DNA of 64,000 bases from Candidatus Obscuribacterales bacterium (GTDB lineage Bacteria; Cyanobacteriota; Vampirovibrionia; Obscuribacterales; Obscuribacteraceae): contig JAKFVU010000045.1 of the NCBI GenBank assembly GCA_021732025.1, positions 31,226-95,225 on the forward strand. Reading direction: 5' to 3'. Under the pieces are notes generated by a model. That model saw nothing but the letters and a program-made list of their open reading frames with translations, was not told the origin of the DNA and searched no databases. Below are positions 1 through 8,666 of this stretch, one piece after another. Made by a program: the position numbers and the translations under genes. Position 1 is the first letter of the stretch. Every line of letters begins with the position of its first letter.

Positions 1-492
1 ATTTATCCTCTGTTGTCCAGGCATTTTCTCGACAAACGACCAAAATTCTTTTTTCGCTGGAATACTGTTCTAACGGAGGCGCGACCGAGTGCCAAAGCCT
101 TTTTGCAAGAGTTAGGAAGCAAGTATGAAGTGGCCATGCTCACCTTGGGTCACTCAAAATTTCAAGCAAAAGTTTTAAAAGAATTAGGACTGGCAGACCT
201 TGTAGGAGATATTTACGGGCCTGACAATTGCGATAATGTACCGAAAACAAATGGCTTTGTTTTAGTTGATGATATGGAGCCGCACTCACTTGCCATTGCC
301 TACAAGATGCGTTGGTTAGGCCATCAGAAAGGCTTAGAAAACCTCCAAGTTTGGCCAGACAAGTTAGCACTACATATAGTGCAATGCCGCCCTTTTACAG
401 GCGGCACTGAAGATAGTGAGCCTCTTACCGACCTACTTCCATCGGTGCACGAGCGCATGACTCAGATGATGGCTGAAGAGCAGAAAGACTAG
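1..492 (+). CDS. HAD-superfamily (FCP1/NLI-interacting-factor-like) phosphatase, 5' partial
   Basis: The reading frame is open at the window edge, so the N-terminus, including the expected DxDxT nucleophile motif, is missing. The visible part reads LTEARPSAKAFLQEL, then YEVAMLTLGHSKFQAKVLKE, then VDDMEPHSLAIAYKM. This is the pattern of FCP1/NIF-like HAD phosphatases: RPG-like loop, then a motif II threonine or serine in 'tLG', then the acidic motif ('LVDDM') that coordinates Mg. The first usable start inside the window is TTG at 13, but it lies within the conserved domain, so the true start is upstream. The family normally dephosphorylates protein or small-molecule substrates; the substrate here is unknown. 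The gene ends 10 bases before the convergent rubrerythrin stop. Confidence 0.7.
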   Translation: MYPLLSRHFLDKRPKFFFRWNTVLTEARPSAKAFLQELGSKYEVAMLTLGHSKFQAKVLKELGLADLVGDIYGPDNCDNVPKTNGFVLVDDMEPHSLAIAYKMRWLGHQKGLENLQVWPDKLALHIVQCRPFTGGTEDSEPLTDLLPSVHERMTQMMAEEQKD

Positions 493-502
493 AACTCAAT
501 CA

Positions 503-1063
503 CTAGACTCTAGCTGCAGACAGTTTGTCTAAAGCTGCTTGATAGCGGGCAGCATGAAAAGCTTCAACTCGCTTAAGGGCACCAAAGCGCTTGGCCGCTT
601 TTTGAAAGATACCAGCGTGTTCGAGCGATTCTTTCGCTTGCTCTTGAAACTCTAATACTGCAGCTTCATTGCCTTCTTCGATAGCTTCGCGCTCAAAGTT
701 AGGATACATGGTCACGCTCTCGTACATTTCGCCTTCAGCTGCCAATGCCAAAACTTTCTCTACTGTCATTTCAGCCGATGGATAAATTAGCTCTAGGTGA
801 GCGAAAGCATGAGCTGTTTCATGATTTGCAGTCTCTTCAAAAAGTTTGGCCACTTCTTCGTTGCCCAGTCTGCGAGCAATTTTGGCGAAGTAGAGATATT
901 TGCGATTTGCCATAGACTCGCCACCAAAAGCAGCCATCAAGTTAGCAGCTGTTTTTGTGTCAACAGGAGCGGCGCCTGATTTTGCCGTGGCGTCGCTGCT
1001 GGTCAGTTCAGCCAAAGTAGCTTCTGAATCGGTCAACGGATTGGGTATTTGATTTTGCGACAT
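503..1063 (-). CDS. Rubrerythrin-family diiron protein without rubredoxin domain
   Basis: This 186-residue protein is a ferritin-like four-helix diiron protein. The ligand-type motifs are ESMANRKYLYFA near residue 49, ETANHETAHAF near 77, EGEMYES and FEREAIEEGN near 110-130, and ESLEHAGIF near 145. This is the rubrerythrin arrangement of paired glutamates and ExxH. Classic rubrerythrins end in a CxxC...CxxC rubredoxin domain; this one stops after the diiron domain, so its electron donor must be a separate protein. The family reduces hydrogen peroxide. The ATG at 1063 has an ideal AGGAGG seven bases upstream. It lies downstream of the Fur/PerR-like gene on the same strand, and both have the same 15-bp palindrome in front. 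This suggests a peroxide-response regulon. Confidence 0.9.
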   Translation of the reverse strand: MSQNQIPNPLTDSEATLAELTSSDATAKSGAAPVDTKTAANLMAAFGGESMANRKYLYFAKIARRLGNEEVAKLFEETANHETAHAFAHLELIYPSAEMTVEKVLALAAEGEMYESVTMYPNFEREAIEEGNEAAVLEFQEQAKESLEHAGIFQKAAKRFGALKRVEAFHAARYQAALDKLSAARV

Positions 1064-1091
1064 GATAGAACCTCCTGGAAATAATCTACGT

Positions 1092-1106
1092 TTAGAATTA
1101 ATCTAA
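1092..1106 (-). promoter_or_regulatory. PerR/Fur-type operator upstream of rubrerythrin
   Basis: The 15-bp imperfect palindrome TTAGAattaaTCTAA (arms TTAGA/TCTAA, five-base spacer) lies 29 bases before the rubrerythrin start. It has the 7-1-7 geometry of PerR boxes. The same arms and spacing recur at 1573-1587 in front of the Fur-family gene, the natural candidate for the binding protein. No other intergenic region that I scanned showed the motif. Confidence 0.7.
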
Positions 1107-1124
1107 CTAGTGGGCAAAAAAAAG

Positions 1125-1568
1125 CTAGTTTTGCTCTAGCTCACCATAAAAGAGAACTTGAAAACCGTGAACTTTGTATTGGTCACCTAAAAGCTGGCCA
1201 ATAGCCTCAACTTTGTCAGCGGGAATGTCGAGTATTTGTCCTGTTTTAACATCAACAAAATGATGGTGATGTGAAACATTGGCGTCGTAGCGAACACGAC
1301 CAGGCTCAGTCAATACTTCTTTGATGACACCAGCATCTTTGAGCGTATTGAGAGTGTTGTATACAGTTGCTCTCGATAACGCCACAGGAAGAGCCCCAGA
1401 GACCGCTGAGAGAACCTCATCGGCCGTTGGGTGGCTGTCAGTCTGTAGCAGATAATCAGCAATAACAACGCGCTGAGGGGTGGGCTTAACGCCACGCGAT
1501 AAGAGCAGCTGTTCAGCACTGACTATTTTGTCAGCAGTGGTTTTGTCAGTAGTGTTGTGGTCGGTCAT
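1125..1568 (-). CDS. Fur-family (PerR-like) metalloregulator
   Basis: This 147-residue protein has the winged-helix signature GVKPTPQRVVIADYL (residues about 26-40) and the recognition-helix region LSRATVYNTLNTLKDAGVI. A metal-binding HHHH cluster follows near residue 101 (SHHHHFVDVKTGQI). It contains no cysteine, so the usual CxxC structural zinc pairs of PerR/Fur are absent. That recalls cysteine-free or Cys-poor PerR/Irr-type members. It is probably a repressor sensing peroxide or iron. The start ATG at 1568 has no clear Shine-Dalgarno; the operator at 1573-1587 occupies that position, so bound repressor would also block translation initiation. It is upstream of rubrerythrin with a 61-base gap. 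Confidence 0.88.
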   Translation of the reverse strand: MTDHNTTDKTTADKIVSAEQLLLSRGVKPTPQRVVIADYLLQTDSHPTADEVLSAVSGALPVALSRATVYNTLNTLKDAGVIKEVLTEPGRVRYDANVSHHHHFVDVKTGQILDIPADKVEAIGQLLGDQYKVHGFQVLFYGELEQN

Positions 1569-1572
1569 GTAT

Positions 1573-1587
1573 TTAGAATAAGTCTAA
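1573..1587 (-). promoter_or_regulatory. PerR/Fur-type operator upstream of the Fur-family gene
   Basis: TTAGAataagTCTAA has arms and spacing identical to the site at 1092-1106. It starts five bases upstream of the regulator's ATG and so overlaps the ribosome-binding region, a position expected for tight autorepression. The role is inferred from the shared motif and from the adjacent regulator. Confidence 0.7.
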
Positions 1588-1746
1588 GTTGAGACTTCGT
1601 CAACCCCTGTGTTTAAAATTGTAGCGGCACCTTCATAGATAGAGGTGATAAAAGAGGCGAACGGTGCTCAAGCAGCAGCACTATCAGCGCAAAAGAGAAT
1701 TCTCTAACGCAGTATACTTGTTACAAGTTCCTATTAAGAGAGTTCG

Positions 1747-3429
1747 ATGACCACAGGCTCAGGCTTAGCTACACCACAATTTACCGGCAAAACGGGCTAT
1801 TGTGTGGCTAGCTTGACTGCGATTGCAATAATATACTTTCTCGGCTTAATAACACTGCTGCATCATCCTTCCATGATTGCCCCAGAGCCAGCCCTGCACC
1901 TAGAAGCCGCCAAACTAATAGCCGCCGGTAAAGTTCCCTACCGTGACTTCTTTTGCCTCTCTTCACCACTTCTTTTATATGGCAGTCTGATTCCGCTACT
2001 GTTAGCTCAAGTTCTGCATTGCGCTCCCAGTTTTATTTTTAACGTAATTGCATGGTTGGCTTGCTTGGCCTCAACATTAGCTTGCGCCAAAATTTTACTG
2101 CCTAGAACGCACCACCGAGAGTGGCATTGCTTCCCTCCATTTCTCTTAGGGCTTACGCTCACCAACGTAATCTTGCTCTTTCAACTTGGTCTGAGCGAAC
2201 ATATTTTCATCATCCTGATAATGCCTTATCTGCTAATTAGATGGTTGCGTTGCAACGGATACAGCATAAGCAAAAGAGAAGCTGTTGTTAGCGGTTTCTT
2301 TGGCGGAATTGCTATTTCTATGAACTACCTCTTTACTGTTTGTTTAATTGCAGTGGAGAGTCTTTGGCTATCTACCAGATTGAAACTTCGCTCTTTGATA
2401 GCCCCGGAAGTGGGTGTTTGCCTCATTACTATATTGGTATACGATCTCTTTTTAGTCTTGTCGCCAGACCCATTTACTGGCGCCTATTTAGCAACAGCGG
2501 CTCCATTATTTGCCAGCACCACTGACTTCTACGACATGTCGATGTACGGATTTGGTAGCGTCCCCGACAGACGCGACATATTCTACGCCGGCAGTGCTGC
2601 TATGCTTTTTGCCCTGCCAGCGCTTCGTCGCTCCACCTTGTCACTAATGCTAATAGTGCTATTTTGGGCCAGCTTCTGGCTCTATCTAAATCAACCGACG
2701 GGAATGACACACACAGCCATTCCTATGATTGCCTCTGCTACTTTACTGTGGGCCGTCAACATGGGCACCGTCGGTGCCGCAATACATAGACTAAAAATTT
2801 GGAGAGGCCTGCAAAACAAAGTTTATCGCGCAAGAGTTAGTGCTGGCCTGATTTATAGCAGCACTGTTCTTTTCTCAATAGGCACCATAGTAATTCTCAA
2901 TTTTCTGCAAGTAAGAATCAGCGGCTCTCTGCCACTAATAACCGATGACACTCCGGGAGAAAGACCTATACCAGCAGATTGTGCCTCCTGGGTAGCTAAA
3001 TACTCTGAGAAAGGCGACGAAGTATTGTTTCTTACCGATGACCTACTGCCTGCCTATCCTTTGCTTTTGCAGATGGATAGAAAACCGTCTGGCTATTTTC
3101 TAGAAACAACCTTCCTCCCCCTACTTGACCCAGAGCATCAGCTAAAACAAGATCCCAAGCAAAACAGATTATTGTCAGAAAAATTCTACAATCGCCTAAA
3201 AGAAGACCTAATGAGCCATCGACCTAAGATGATTTTCTTGCACGATGGTGCCATGCATGACCTTTTGGCACGAAATAAGGTGATGGGAACTATTGAAAAA
3301 TTTTACCGCTACAAAGGCGGAGCACAACTGAAGAAGTTCAACGATAGCAACCTTGAACCACTGGAGTATCATGGCAATCAATATAATTTGACCGTCTATG
3401 TGCCCAAGGACACTGCCAAATTAAAATGA
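1747..3429 (+). CDS. Multi-pass membrane protein, GT-C/GT39-like paralogue 1
   Basis: This 560-residue protein has about 11 hydrophobic segments followed by a soluble C-terminal part. It shares four landmarks with the proteins at 3426, 30062 and 31917. These are an acidic first loop (APEPALHLEAA), GKVPYRDFF, a helix starting SEHIFIILIMPYLLIRW, and a C-terminal block D.VLFLTDD followed by AYPLLLQMDRKPSGYF. The layout resembles GT-C glycosyltransferases (ArnT/PMT/GT39), where a loop-1 acidic residue is catalytic and the donor is polyprenyl-linked. The assignment is by topology only. ATG at 1747 has a modest AAGAGAG. The stop overlaps the next start (ATGA), so the pair is translationally coupled. 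Confidence 0.75.
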   Translation: MTTGSGLATPQFTGKTGYCVASLTAIAIIYFLGLITLLHHPSMIAPEPALHLEAAKLIAAGKVPYRDFFCLSSPLLLYGSLIPLLLAQVLHCAPSFIFNVIAWLACLASTLACAKILLPRTHHREWHCFPPFLLGLTLTNVILLFQLGLSEHIFIILIMPYLLIRWLRCNGYSISKREAVVSGFFGGIAISMNYLFTVCLIAVESLWLSTRLKLRSLIAPEVGVCLITILVYDLFLVLSPDPFTGAYLATAAPLFASTTDFYDMSMYGFGSVPDRRDIFYAGSAAMLFALPALRRSTLSLMLIVLFWASFWLYLNQPTGMTHTAIPMIASATLLWAVNMGTVGAAIHRLKIWRGLQNKVYRARVSAGLIYSSTVLFSIGTIVILNFLQVRISGSLPLITDDTPGERPIPADCASWVAKYSEKGDEVLFLTDDLLPAYPLLLQMDRKPSGYFLETTFLPLLDPEHQLKQDPKQNRLLSEKFYNRLKEDLMSHRPKMIFLHDGAMHDLLARNKVMGTIEKFYRYKGGAQLKKFNDSNLEPLEYHGNQYNLTVYVPKDTAKLK

Positions 3430-5135
3430 GTGACAAAGGCAGACTAGAAGCACTATGGCAAGCATTGAGATCATCAAAGACAAGGGCTTTGCCATTGCCT
3501 ATGACCATGGACGCTAGCACACGCAAATTAATGCTAGCACTAGGATTGATTCTGCTAACGTTCATTGCCTGGCGCCTTTGTATTATTCCCGAACTTCACC
3601 CGCTGACAATCGCCCCAGACCAGTCAATGTTTGTGGCCATCGGCGATCTATTACTACAAGGCAAGAAGCCTTATGTAGACATTTACGATGTCAATCCGCC
3701 TTTGGCATTTTATGCTCACATAGTACCGGCATTGGTATCACGAGTATTTTCTGTCACTCCACCTCAGGCTTTCTGGTACACCGCAATAGCGCTATGGACC
3801 TACAGTGTTGGTCTAAGTTTTTGGCTTCTCTGGCGAGAAACAAAGCATGATGAGTCGTTTGTTTTTATGCCACTCTTATTGGCATTTTCTTATTTCACCC
3901 TGTTCCTATCTGGTCTGGACGAGTTCGGCCAACGTGAACACATATTTGTGTTGCTTTTCCTACCATTTTTCATTGTGCGATGGTTGCGCTGGAACGGCTC
4001 CACACCGCCAGTTCCAGCGGCACTAACTGCCGCCTTGCTTGCTTCAGTTGGTATCTATTTTAAGCCGAGCTATCTGCTAGCAGCAGTCTTGCTGGAAGTT
4101 TTCTGGCTGGTGAATAAACAACGCTGGCGCTCTTTATTTGCTCCTGAAGCATGGGTCTGCGCGCTCTTCGGAGTCGGCTACGGAGCCTATCTCTTAGCCA
4201 TGCCTGTAGAAATGAAAAATGGATATTTTGGCATGATGGTACCAGTATTCACCCTAGGCTACGGCGAGTACGGCACGTCGCTATTGTTTCAACTGATGGG
4301 CTGGGGGACATTTTGGAAAGAATACTTTTTATTATTCATCTACAGCATAATAGCTGGCCTCTTTCTTAGTCGCTTTTCCACATTGATAATACCGTTGATC
4401 GTCTTCAGCGTTTGGGGCTTCGTTTCATACCTGATTCAAGGCCAACCGTGGCTTAATCATGCCATTCCCTTTTTGGCTGGCACCTATATGCTAGTAGGCA
4501 TCGAGGCGGCAGTTATTATTTCCATTGTGCGCCAATTTTTCTTCAAGTATCAGAAGACCTTTGACACAATTCTTGTCTCGTTCATTTGCCTCTGGCAGCT
4601 TCAAGTTAACTGGCAAGAAATAGACCATCACCGCAAGGATACAGCTGAAACCACTAAGCTGAGCATGCATGCCTTTGGCTATAAGGGAGAAGTCCCCAAG
4701 CGAGATTTGCTGTCACTTGCCGATGAAATAATAAAATACACTTATCCAGGCGACACTGTACTCTTCATGACCCGCAGCATCGCACCAGGCTATCCGCTCC
4801 TACTGCAAACCAACCGTCAACCAGCATCGCGCTATCTTCACGCCATGCTACTCCCAACGACAATTTTTGCCTCCGATATTTCTAAATCGCAAGCAATCAA
4901 AGACAAAATGAAAGGCTACAGAACAAGAATTTTGGCAGACTACGAGGCTGACATAAAACAAAACAACCCAAAACTAATCTTTGTGCAAGCCACAAGAATT
5001 TGGGACATCTTACAAGACGCAAATTTTGTCAAGAAGGTCTTGCTCGAAAACTATCAGTTCGCTGGCATTGTCGACGACCATCGCATCTATGTGCGGAAAG
5101 ATCTATCCAACTGTCCGCCACCTCTTCGCGAATAG
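3426..5135 (+). CDS. Multi-pass membrane protein, GT-C/GT39-like paralogue 2
   Basis: This 569-residue protein is a paralogue of the upstream gene and overlaps it by four bases. Its landmarks are APDQSMFVAIGDLL in the first loop, KKPYVDIYDVNPPL, GQREHIFVLLFLPFFIVRW, and the C-terminal block GDTVLFMTRS then GYPLLLQTNRQPASRYL. The loop-1 aspartate and the REH motif are both intact, so of the left-hand pair this looks the more likely active enzyme. The probable role is transfer of a sugar from a lipid carrier on the outer face of the inner membrane. No sugar-biosynthesis genes lie alongside to define the substrate. Confidence 0.75.
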   Translation: MSDKGRLEALWQALRSSKTRALPLPMTMDASTRKLMLALGLILLTFIAWRLCIIPELHPLTIAPDQSMFVAIGDLLLQGKKPYVDIYDVNPPLAFYAHIVPALVSRVFSVTPPQAFWYTAIALWTYSVGLSFWLLWRETKHDESFVFMPLLLAFSYFTLFLSGLDEFGQREHIFVLLFLPFFIVRWLRWNGSTPPVPAALTAALLASVGIYFKPSYLLAAVLLEVFWLVNKQRWRSLFAPEAWVCALFGVGYGAYLLAMPVEMKNGYFGMMVPVFTLGYGEYGTSLLFQLMGWGTFWKEYFLLFIYSIIAGLFLSRFSTLIIPLIVFSVWGFVSYLIQGQPWLNHAIPFLAGTYMLVGIEAAVIISIVRQFFFKYQKTFDTILVSFICLWQLQVNWQEIDHHRKDTAETTKLSMHAFGYKGEVPKRDLLSLADEIIKYTYPGDTVLFMTRSIAPGYPLLLQTNRQPASRYLHAMLLPTTIFASDISKSQAIKDKMKGYRTRILADYEADIKQNNPKLIFVQATRIWDILQDANFVKKVLLENYQFAGIVDDHRIYVRKDLSNCPPPLRE

Positions 5136-5259
5136 ATTTTGACAATTTTTTCCGTTTGCATAGTAAGCTTAGACCACCAAATAATGATTAGTCTGTTCTT
5201 TACGTAGCTCCAGACAGGCTTTAATTTATCGTTCTTGGACTATAGAGGATTAGTATTTA

Positions 5260-6273
5260 GTGCGTTGTGCTGCTCTTTCTATCGCCATAGCTACAGCCCT
5301 TTTCATGCCCCTGCAAGCTCGTTCATTAAACGAGCGACTCTATGGGGCGGTAGGCACAAGTGATTATAAGGTCTACACAGTTCGCACCCAAACGGATCTA
5401 ACTATTCCAGCAAAAGGGGCTAGCTGTCACCAAGTGCGCGTCTGGCACGCCATAGCCGCTTATAAACCCTGGACCAAAACGGCTTTGCCATTGGGTGCAA
5501 GCGACCTGCGTAGCGCACCAACTGCAAAAACTGAAGCTGAAGATGATAAACTTTCGGCCCACTTCTACTTTGAAGATAATCGTCAGTTTGCACCGGGCAC
5601 TAGACTTCGCTACGTCAGTTCATTCAAAACGCTTTCAGCAAAAAGAACATTCAACCCTAGCTCCATTCATTGCATGTGGAGTGATTGCCAAGAATATATC
5701 AGCAAAAATAGCCAAACTCCCTTGCCTATCGATCCCGAAGTAATGGCCCTAGCTGTCAGTCTCAAGCAAAATCATGATCCGGCAAATACAATAATTGAAT
5801 TTGCCAAATGGCTCACTAAAAATATAACCTACGATGACACCGTACAAACAAGAACCGATGATCTTGCCGCCACCATCAGGACTCACCGCGGCCACTGTGG
5901 CCACACAGCACAGCTATTTCATGGTTTGTGTCGGGCAGTGGGTCTAAAAAGTCGAGACATTCTCGGTCTCAATCTCACCGATCCAAATGGTAAGAAAACA
6001 AATCTGCCTGATCAATGGGGCAATACACATAATTGGGTAGAAGTGTACTTCCCGAAAATTGGTTGGATAGAAGTAGAGCCAATCAACGGTGATAAGTGTT
6101 ACACCATTCCAGCCGCTTTCATTCAGAACAATACTTCTTTTCAAAATGCCGCTGTTTGGGTAGCGGAGCCAAACATTGATAAACCTGTTTCATGGGGCTT
6201 TAAGAACGGGCGTTATCAGTGCGACTACAACGTTATCACTCGCATAACATTTAGCGAAAGCAAGGTTCAATAA
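5260..6273 (+). CDS. Secreted transglutaminase-like (papain-fold) protein
   Basis: This 337-residue protein begins at GTG 5260, behind a weak AGAGGA. The first 21 residues (RCAALSIAIATALFMPLQARS) form a signal peptide. The C-terminal half is a transglutaminase core: GHCGHTAQLFHGLCRAVG supplies the nucleophile Cys213, THNWVEVYF supplies His257, and WIEVEP puts Glu273 where most members have Asp. A beta-rich N-terminal domain (residues about 30-150) precedes it, as in many secreted transglutaminase-like proteases. With a Glu in the third position it may still work as a cysteine peptidase or transferase; the substrate is unknown. It is separated from the kinase gene by only three bases, convergently. 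Confidence 0.85.
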   Translation: MRCAALSIAIATALFMPLQARSLNERLYGAVGTSDYKVYTVRTQTDLTIPAKGASCHQVRVWHAIAAYKPWTKTALPLGASDLRSAPTAKTEAEDDKLSAHFYFEDNRQFAPGTRLRYVSSFKTLSAKRTFNPSSIHCMWSDCQEYISKNSQTPLPIDPEVMALAVSLKQNHDPANTIIEFAKWLTKNITYDDTVQTRTDDLAATIRTHRGHCGHTAQLFHGLCRAVGLKSRDILGLNLTDPNGKKTNLPDQWGNTHNWVEVYFPKIGWIEVEPINGDKCYTIPAAFIQNNTSFQNAAVWVAEPNIDKPVSWGFKNGRYQCDYNVITRITFSESKVQ

Positions 6274-6276
6274 TAT

Positions 6277-8454
6277 TTAGTCGTCGTTTTGCGGCGGAGT
6301 GGCAAGCTGATTCAAACTAGGATCATTGGCCAAATCTTCCTCAATTTTTAATTGCGGATTAGCCTTGTTGATCTCATTTTTGAATGCCTGAAACTGCTCA
6401 GAAGTCCAGAGATTGCGCCTGACACTGAGATTTGTTAGCGCCTTGCAACGACTCAATATTTTGACGCTTGCCGGAGTAATTTTGCAATCATCCAACTCTA
6501 AATTGTCCAACTTGGGAAGTTTAGTCAGGGGCTCTAAGTCGCTGTCTTTCAGTGCATTATTAGAGAGCTTCAGCCGCGTCAGCTGCTTCATCGTACTGAT
6601 ATTTTGTATATCTTTGGCACTAATGTTGCAGAAAGAGACAAAGAGCTTTCTCAGTTTTGGTGAATTTTCGAGGGCTGCAATAGCAGCACTTATTTTTGAG
6701 CAAGAATCGGCATGCAATATCTGCAAACTAGGCAAAATACCAGACTGTGCCAGCTGTTCACCGTCAATATCAGTACCGCCAATTTTTAGATCCATCAATT
6801 TAGGAAAACGCGCCAAGGTAACTAGAACTTCACCAGTGACACTACTTTCGTTGAGTTCAATTGTTTTGAGACTCTTCACCTGGGTCAGATTCTTCAAGGT
6901 TTCGTTATTAACAATATCGCTGCGATGCAGTCGCTTTCCATCTTTTGAAACAGCTTGAGGTTCTTTAGGCTGCGGTGCAGAGGCACTTATCGAATTTGAG
7001 AAATCGTCACCATCAGTGGTGAGAGTAATCGCTTGCAAATTCGTATTTTCGTCAAATCGTCGCAATATATGCGGATTCTTCAAACACAAATTATTTGGAG
7101 TAAACTGCAGACTATAACGGGTCGGAATAAACAGTTCGCCTTTAGCGTCTTGTTCTTTTACTTCGTCATCTGTGCGCAAAGTCAAACTACCAAGAGACAG
7201 CTCATCAGGAAACTTGAAGTGTGATACCTGGTGTCCGTCTTTGTTTGTCGTACCTAAGAAAAATGGTTCTTTATTCTCAGCTTCGTTCTTAAAAGCTTCT
7301 TCGATTTTTAGCTGCGCGCTGATTTCTTCATTCTTGTCTTTCTTGCTTGCTTCAGCCACACCCTGGCTAGCAAGCTTTTGCGTCACAACAAAATATGTGA
7401 TACCACCAAGTAAAGCAATAGAGAGCACAGAAGCAACAGCCACCACAATCAACGAATTTTTCTTTGTCGTCTCTTGCGAGATACTACCTTCATCTGAATC
7501 GTCAGTATTACGTTTAGAAAAAGGCTTACGCACTCCTGTTGCCGACTGACTGCGCTTCTCGTTACTCTCTTCATTAGCCAGCGAACGCTCTATTACTAGC
7601 AGCTCAGCAGCCACCTCAGAGGCAGATTGCGGTCTGTCTCCAGGATCTTTTGCCAATAAGGCATTTACTAAGTCTTGAATGGCGGGCGGAAAGTCGGCCC
7701 CCTCTGATGCTTCTTCTAGACTAGGTGGTTCGTCATTCTGGTGCATCTGCACAGTGGCCATGGCATCGCTTCCGCGAAAAGGCACTTTTCCAGTCAAACT
7801 TTCAAAAAGTGAGGCCCCAAGAGAATAAAGGTCTGTGCGGAAATCAACGGGCAAACCAGCACACTGTTCTGGGCTCATATACTGGGGGCTGCCAAAAACC
7901 TCACCAGGACGGGTCAAACCTTGCTTATCACCATCGCCCAAGCCAGTTAACTTAGCAATGCCAAAATCTACTAATTTCGCTGAAATTACGCCTGGCTCAA
8001 CTTCTTGCAACACTACGTTGGCAGGCTTTATGTCACGATGAATGATCTCATGCTCGTGCGCGTAAGCCAAACCGGCACAGACTTGGCGAAAAATGCCTAT
8101 GGCTTCCTTCACCGGTAGCACGTGTTTCTTTTTCAGGGTTTGCGCTAATGAATGTCCGTTTAGAAGCTCCATTGCATAGTATGGCGTCACTCCATCGACC
8201 ATACCCATGTCAAAAATTCGTACAATGTTAGGGTGCGTCAGCCTAGCGATAGCCTGCGCTTCAATTTGAAAACGCCGCCAGGAAACATCTGAAACTTGCT
8301 CAGTAGGCAAAACTTTAAGGGCCATTTCTTTTGACAAGAACAAATGGCGAACGCGATATACCGCACCCATTCCGCCATGACCAATGATGCCAATCACTTC
8401 ATAAGCTTTGTTGATTTGAAAACCAGGTGGATAGTCGCTGGAATTACCCGTCAT
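6277..8454 (-). CDS. Receptor-like Ser/Thr protein kinase with C-terminal leucine-rich repeats
   Basis: This 725-residue protein has a full Hanks kinase domain at residues about 18-290. It shows the glycine loop GHGGMGAV (25-32), Lys47, HRDIKPAN (catalytic Asp141) and DFG at 163-165. A single membrane helix follows at about 334-358. The extracytoplasmic part starts with an unassigned region (360-510) and then has roughly six leucine-rich repeats (about 535-700), such as LTRLKLSNNALKDSDLEPL. This makes it a PknB-type receptor kinase in which the LRRs probably sense a ligand or protein partner. The ATG at 8454 has no Shine-Dalgarno; a 9-bp tandem repeat occupies the leader. Confidence 0.92.
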   Translation of the reverse strand: MTGNSSDYPPGFQINKAYEVIGIIGHGGMGAVYRVRHLFLSKEMALKVLPTEQVSDVSWRRFQIEAQAIARLTHPNIVRIFDMGMVDGVTPYYAMELLNGHSLAQTLKKKHVLPVKEAIGIFRQVCAGLAYAHEHEIIHRDIKPANVVLQEVEPGVISAKLVDFGIAKLTGLGDGDKQGLTRPGEVFGSPQYMSPEQCAGLPVDFRTDLYSLGASLFESLTGKVPFRGSDAMATVQMHQNDEPPSLEEASEGADFPPAIQDLVNALLAKDPGDRPQSASEVAAELLVIERSLANEESNEKRSQSATGVRKPFSKRNTDDSDEGSISQETTKKNSLIVVAVASVLSIALLGGITYFVVTQKLASQGVAEASKKDKNEEISAQLKIEEAFKNEAENKEPFFLGTTNKDGHQVSHFKFPDELSLGSLTLRTDDEVKEQDAKGELFIPTRYSLQFTPNNLCLKNPHILRRFDENTNLQAITLTTDGDDFSNSISASAPQPKEPQAVSKDGKRLHRSDIVNNETLKNLTQVKSLKTIELNESSVTGEVLVTLARFPKLMDLKIGGTDIDGEQLAQSGILPSLQILHADSCSKISAAIAALENSPKLRKLFVSFCNISAKDIQNISTMKQLTRLKLSNNALKDSDLEPLTKLPKLDNLELDDCKITPASVKILSRCKALTNLSVRRNLWTSEQFQAFKNEINKANPQLKIEEDLANDPSLNQLATPPQNDD

Positions 8455-8462
8455 TAGTTGCT

Positions 8463-8516
8463 CAACTTATTCGACTTATTCGACTTATTCGTCTTATTCA
8501 ACTTATTCGTCTTATT
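8463..8516. repeat. Six tandem 9-bp repeats in the kinase leader
   Basis: Six consecutive copies of CRWCTTATT (variants CAACTTATT, CGACTTATT, CGTCTTATT) run from 8463 to 8516, with a degenerate seventh at 8517. They lie 9-62 bases upstream of the kinase start, in its transcribed leader or promoter. On the gene's strand each unit reads AATAAGNYG. Simple 9-bp arrays like this can change copy number by slippage and so could tune expression. Confidence 0.85.
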
Positions 8517-8666
8517 CAACATTCGTTCAACTTTCGGCCTAGAGGTGCTTTATTGCTTATTCCACACTGCTAATGGCCTTGAAACGAGCCATACTTGATT
8601 TGGCTGTGCTACAGTGCAAATAGAGCTATCGCATTATAATTGAAAGCGACCAAAGTGAGCTAAATC

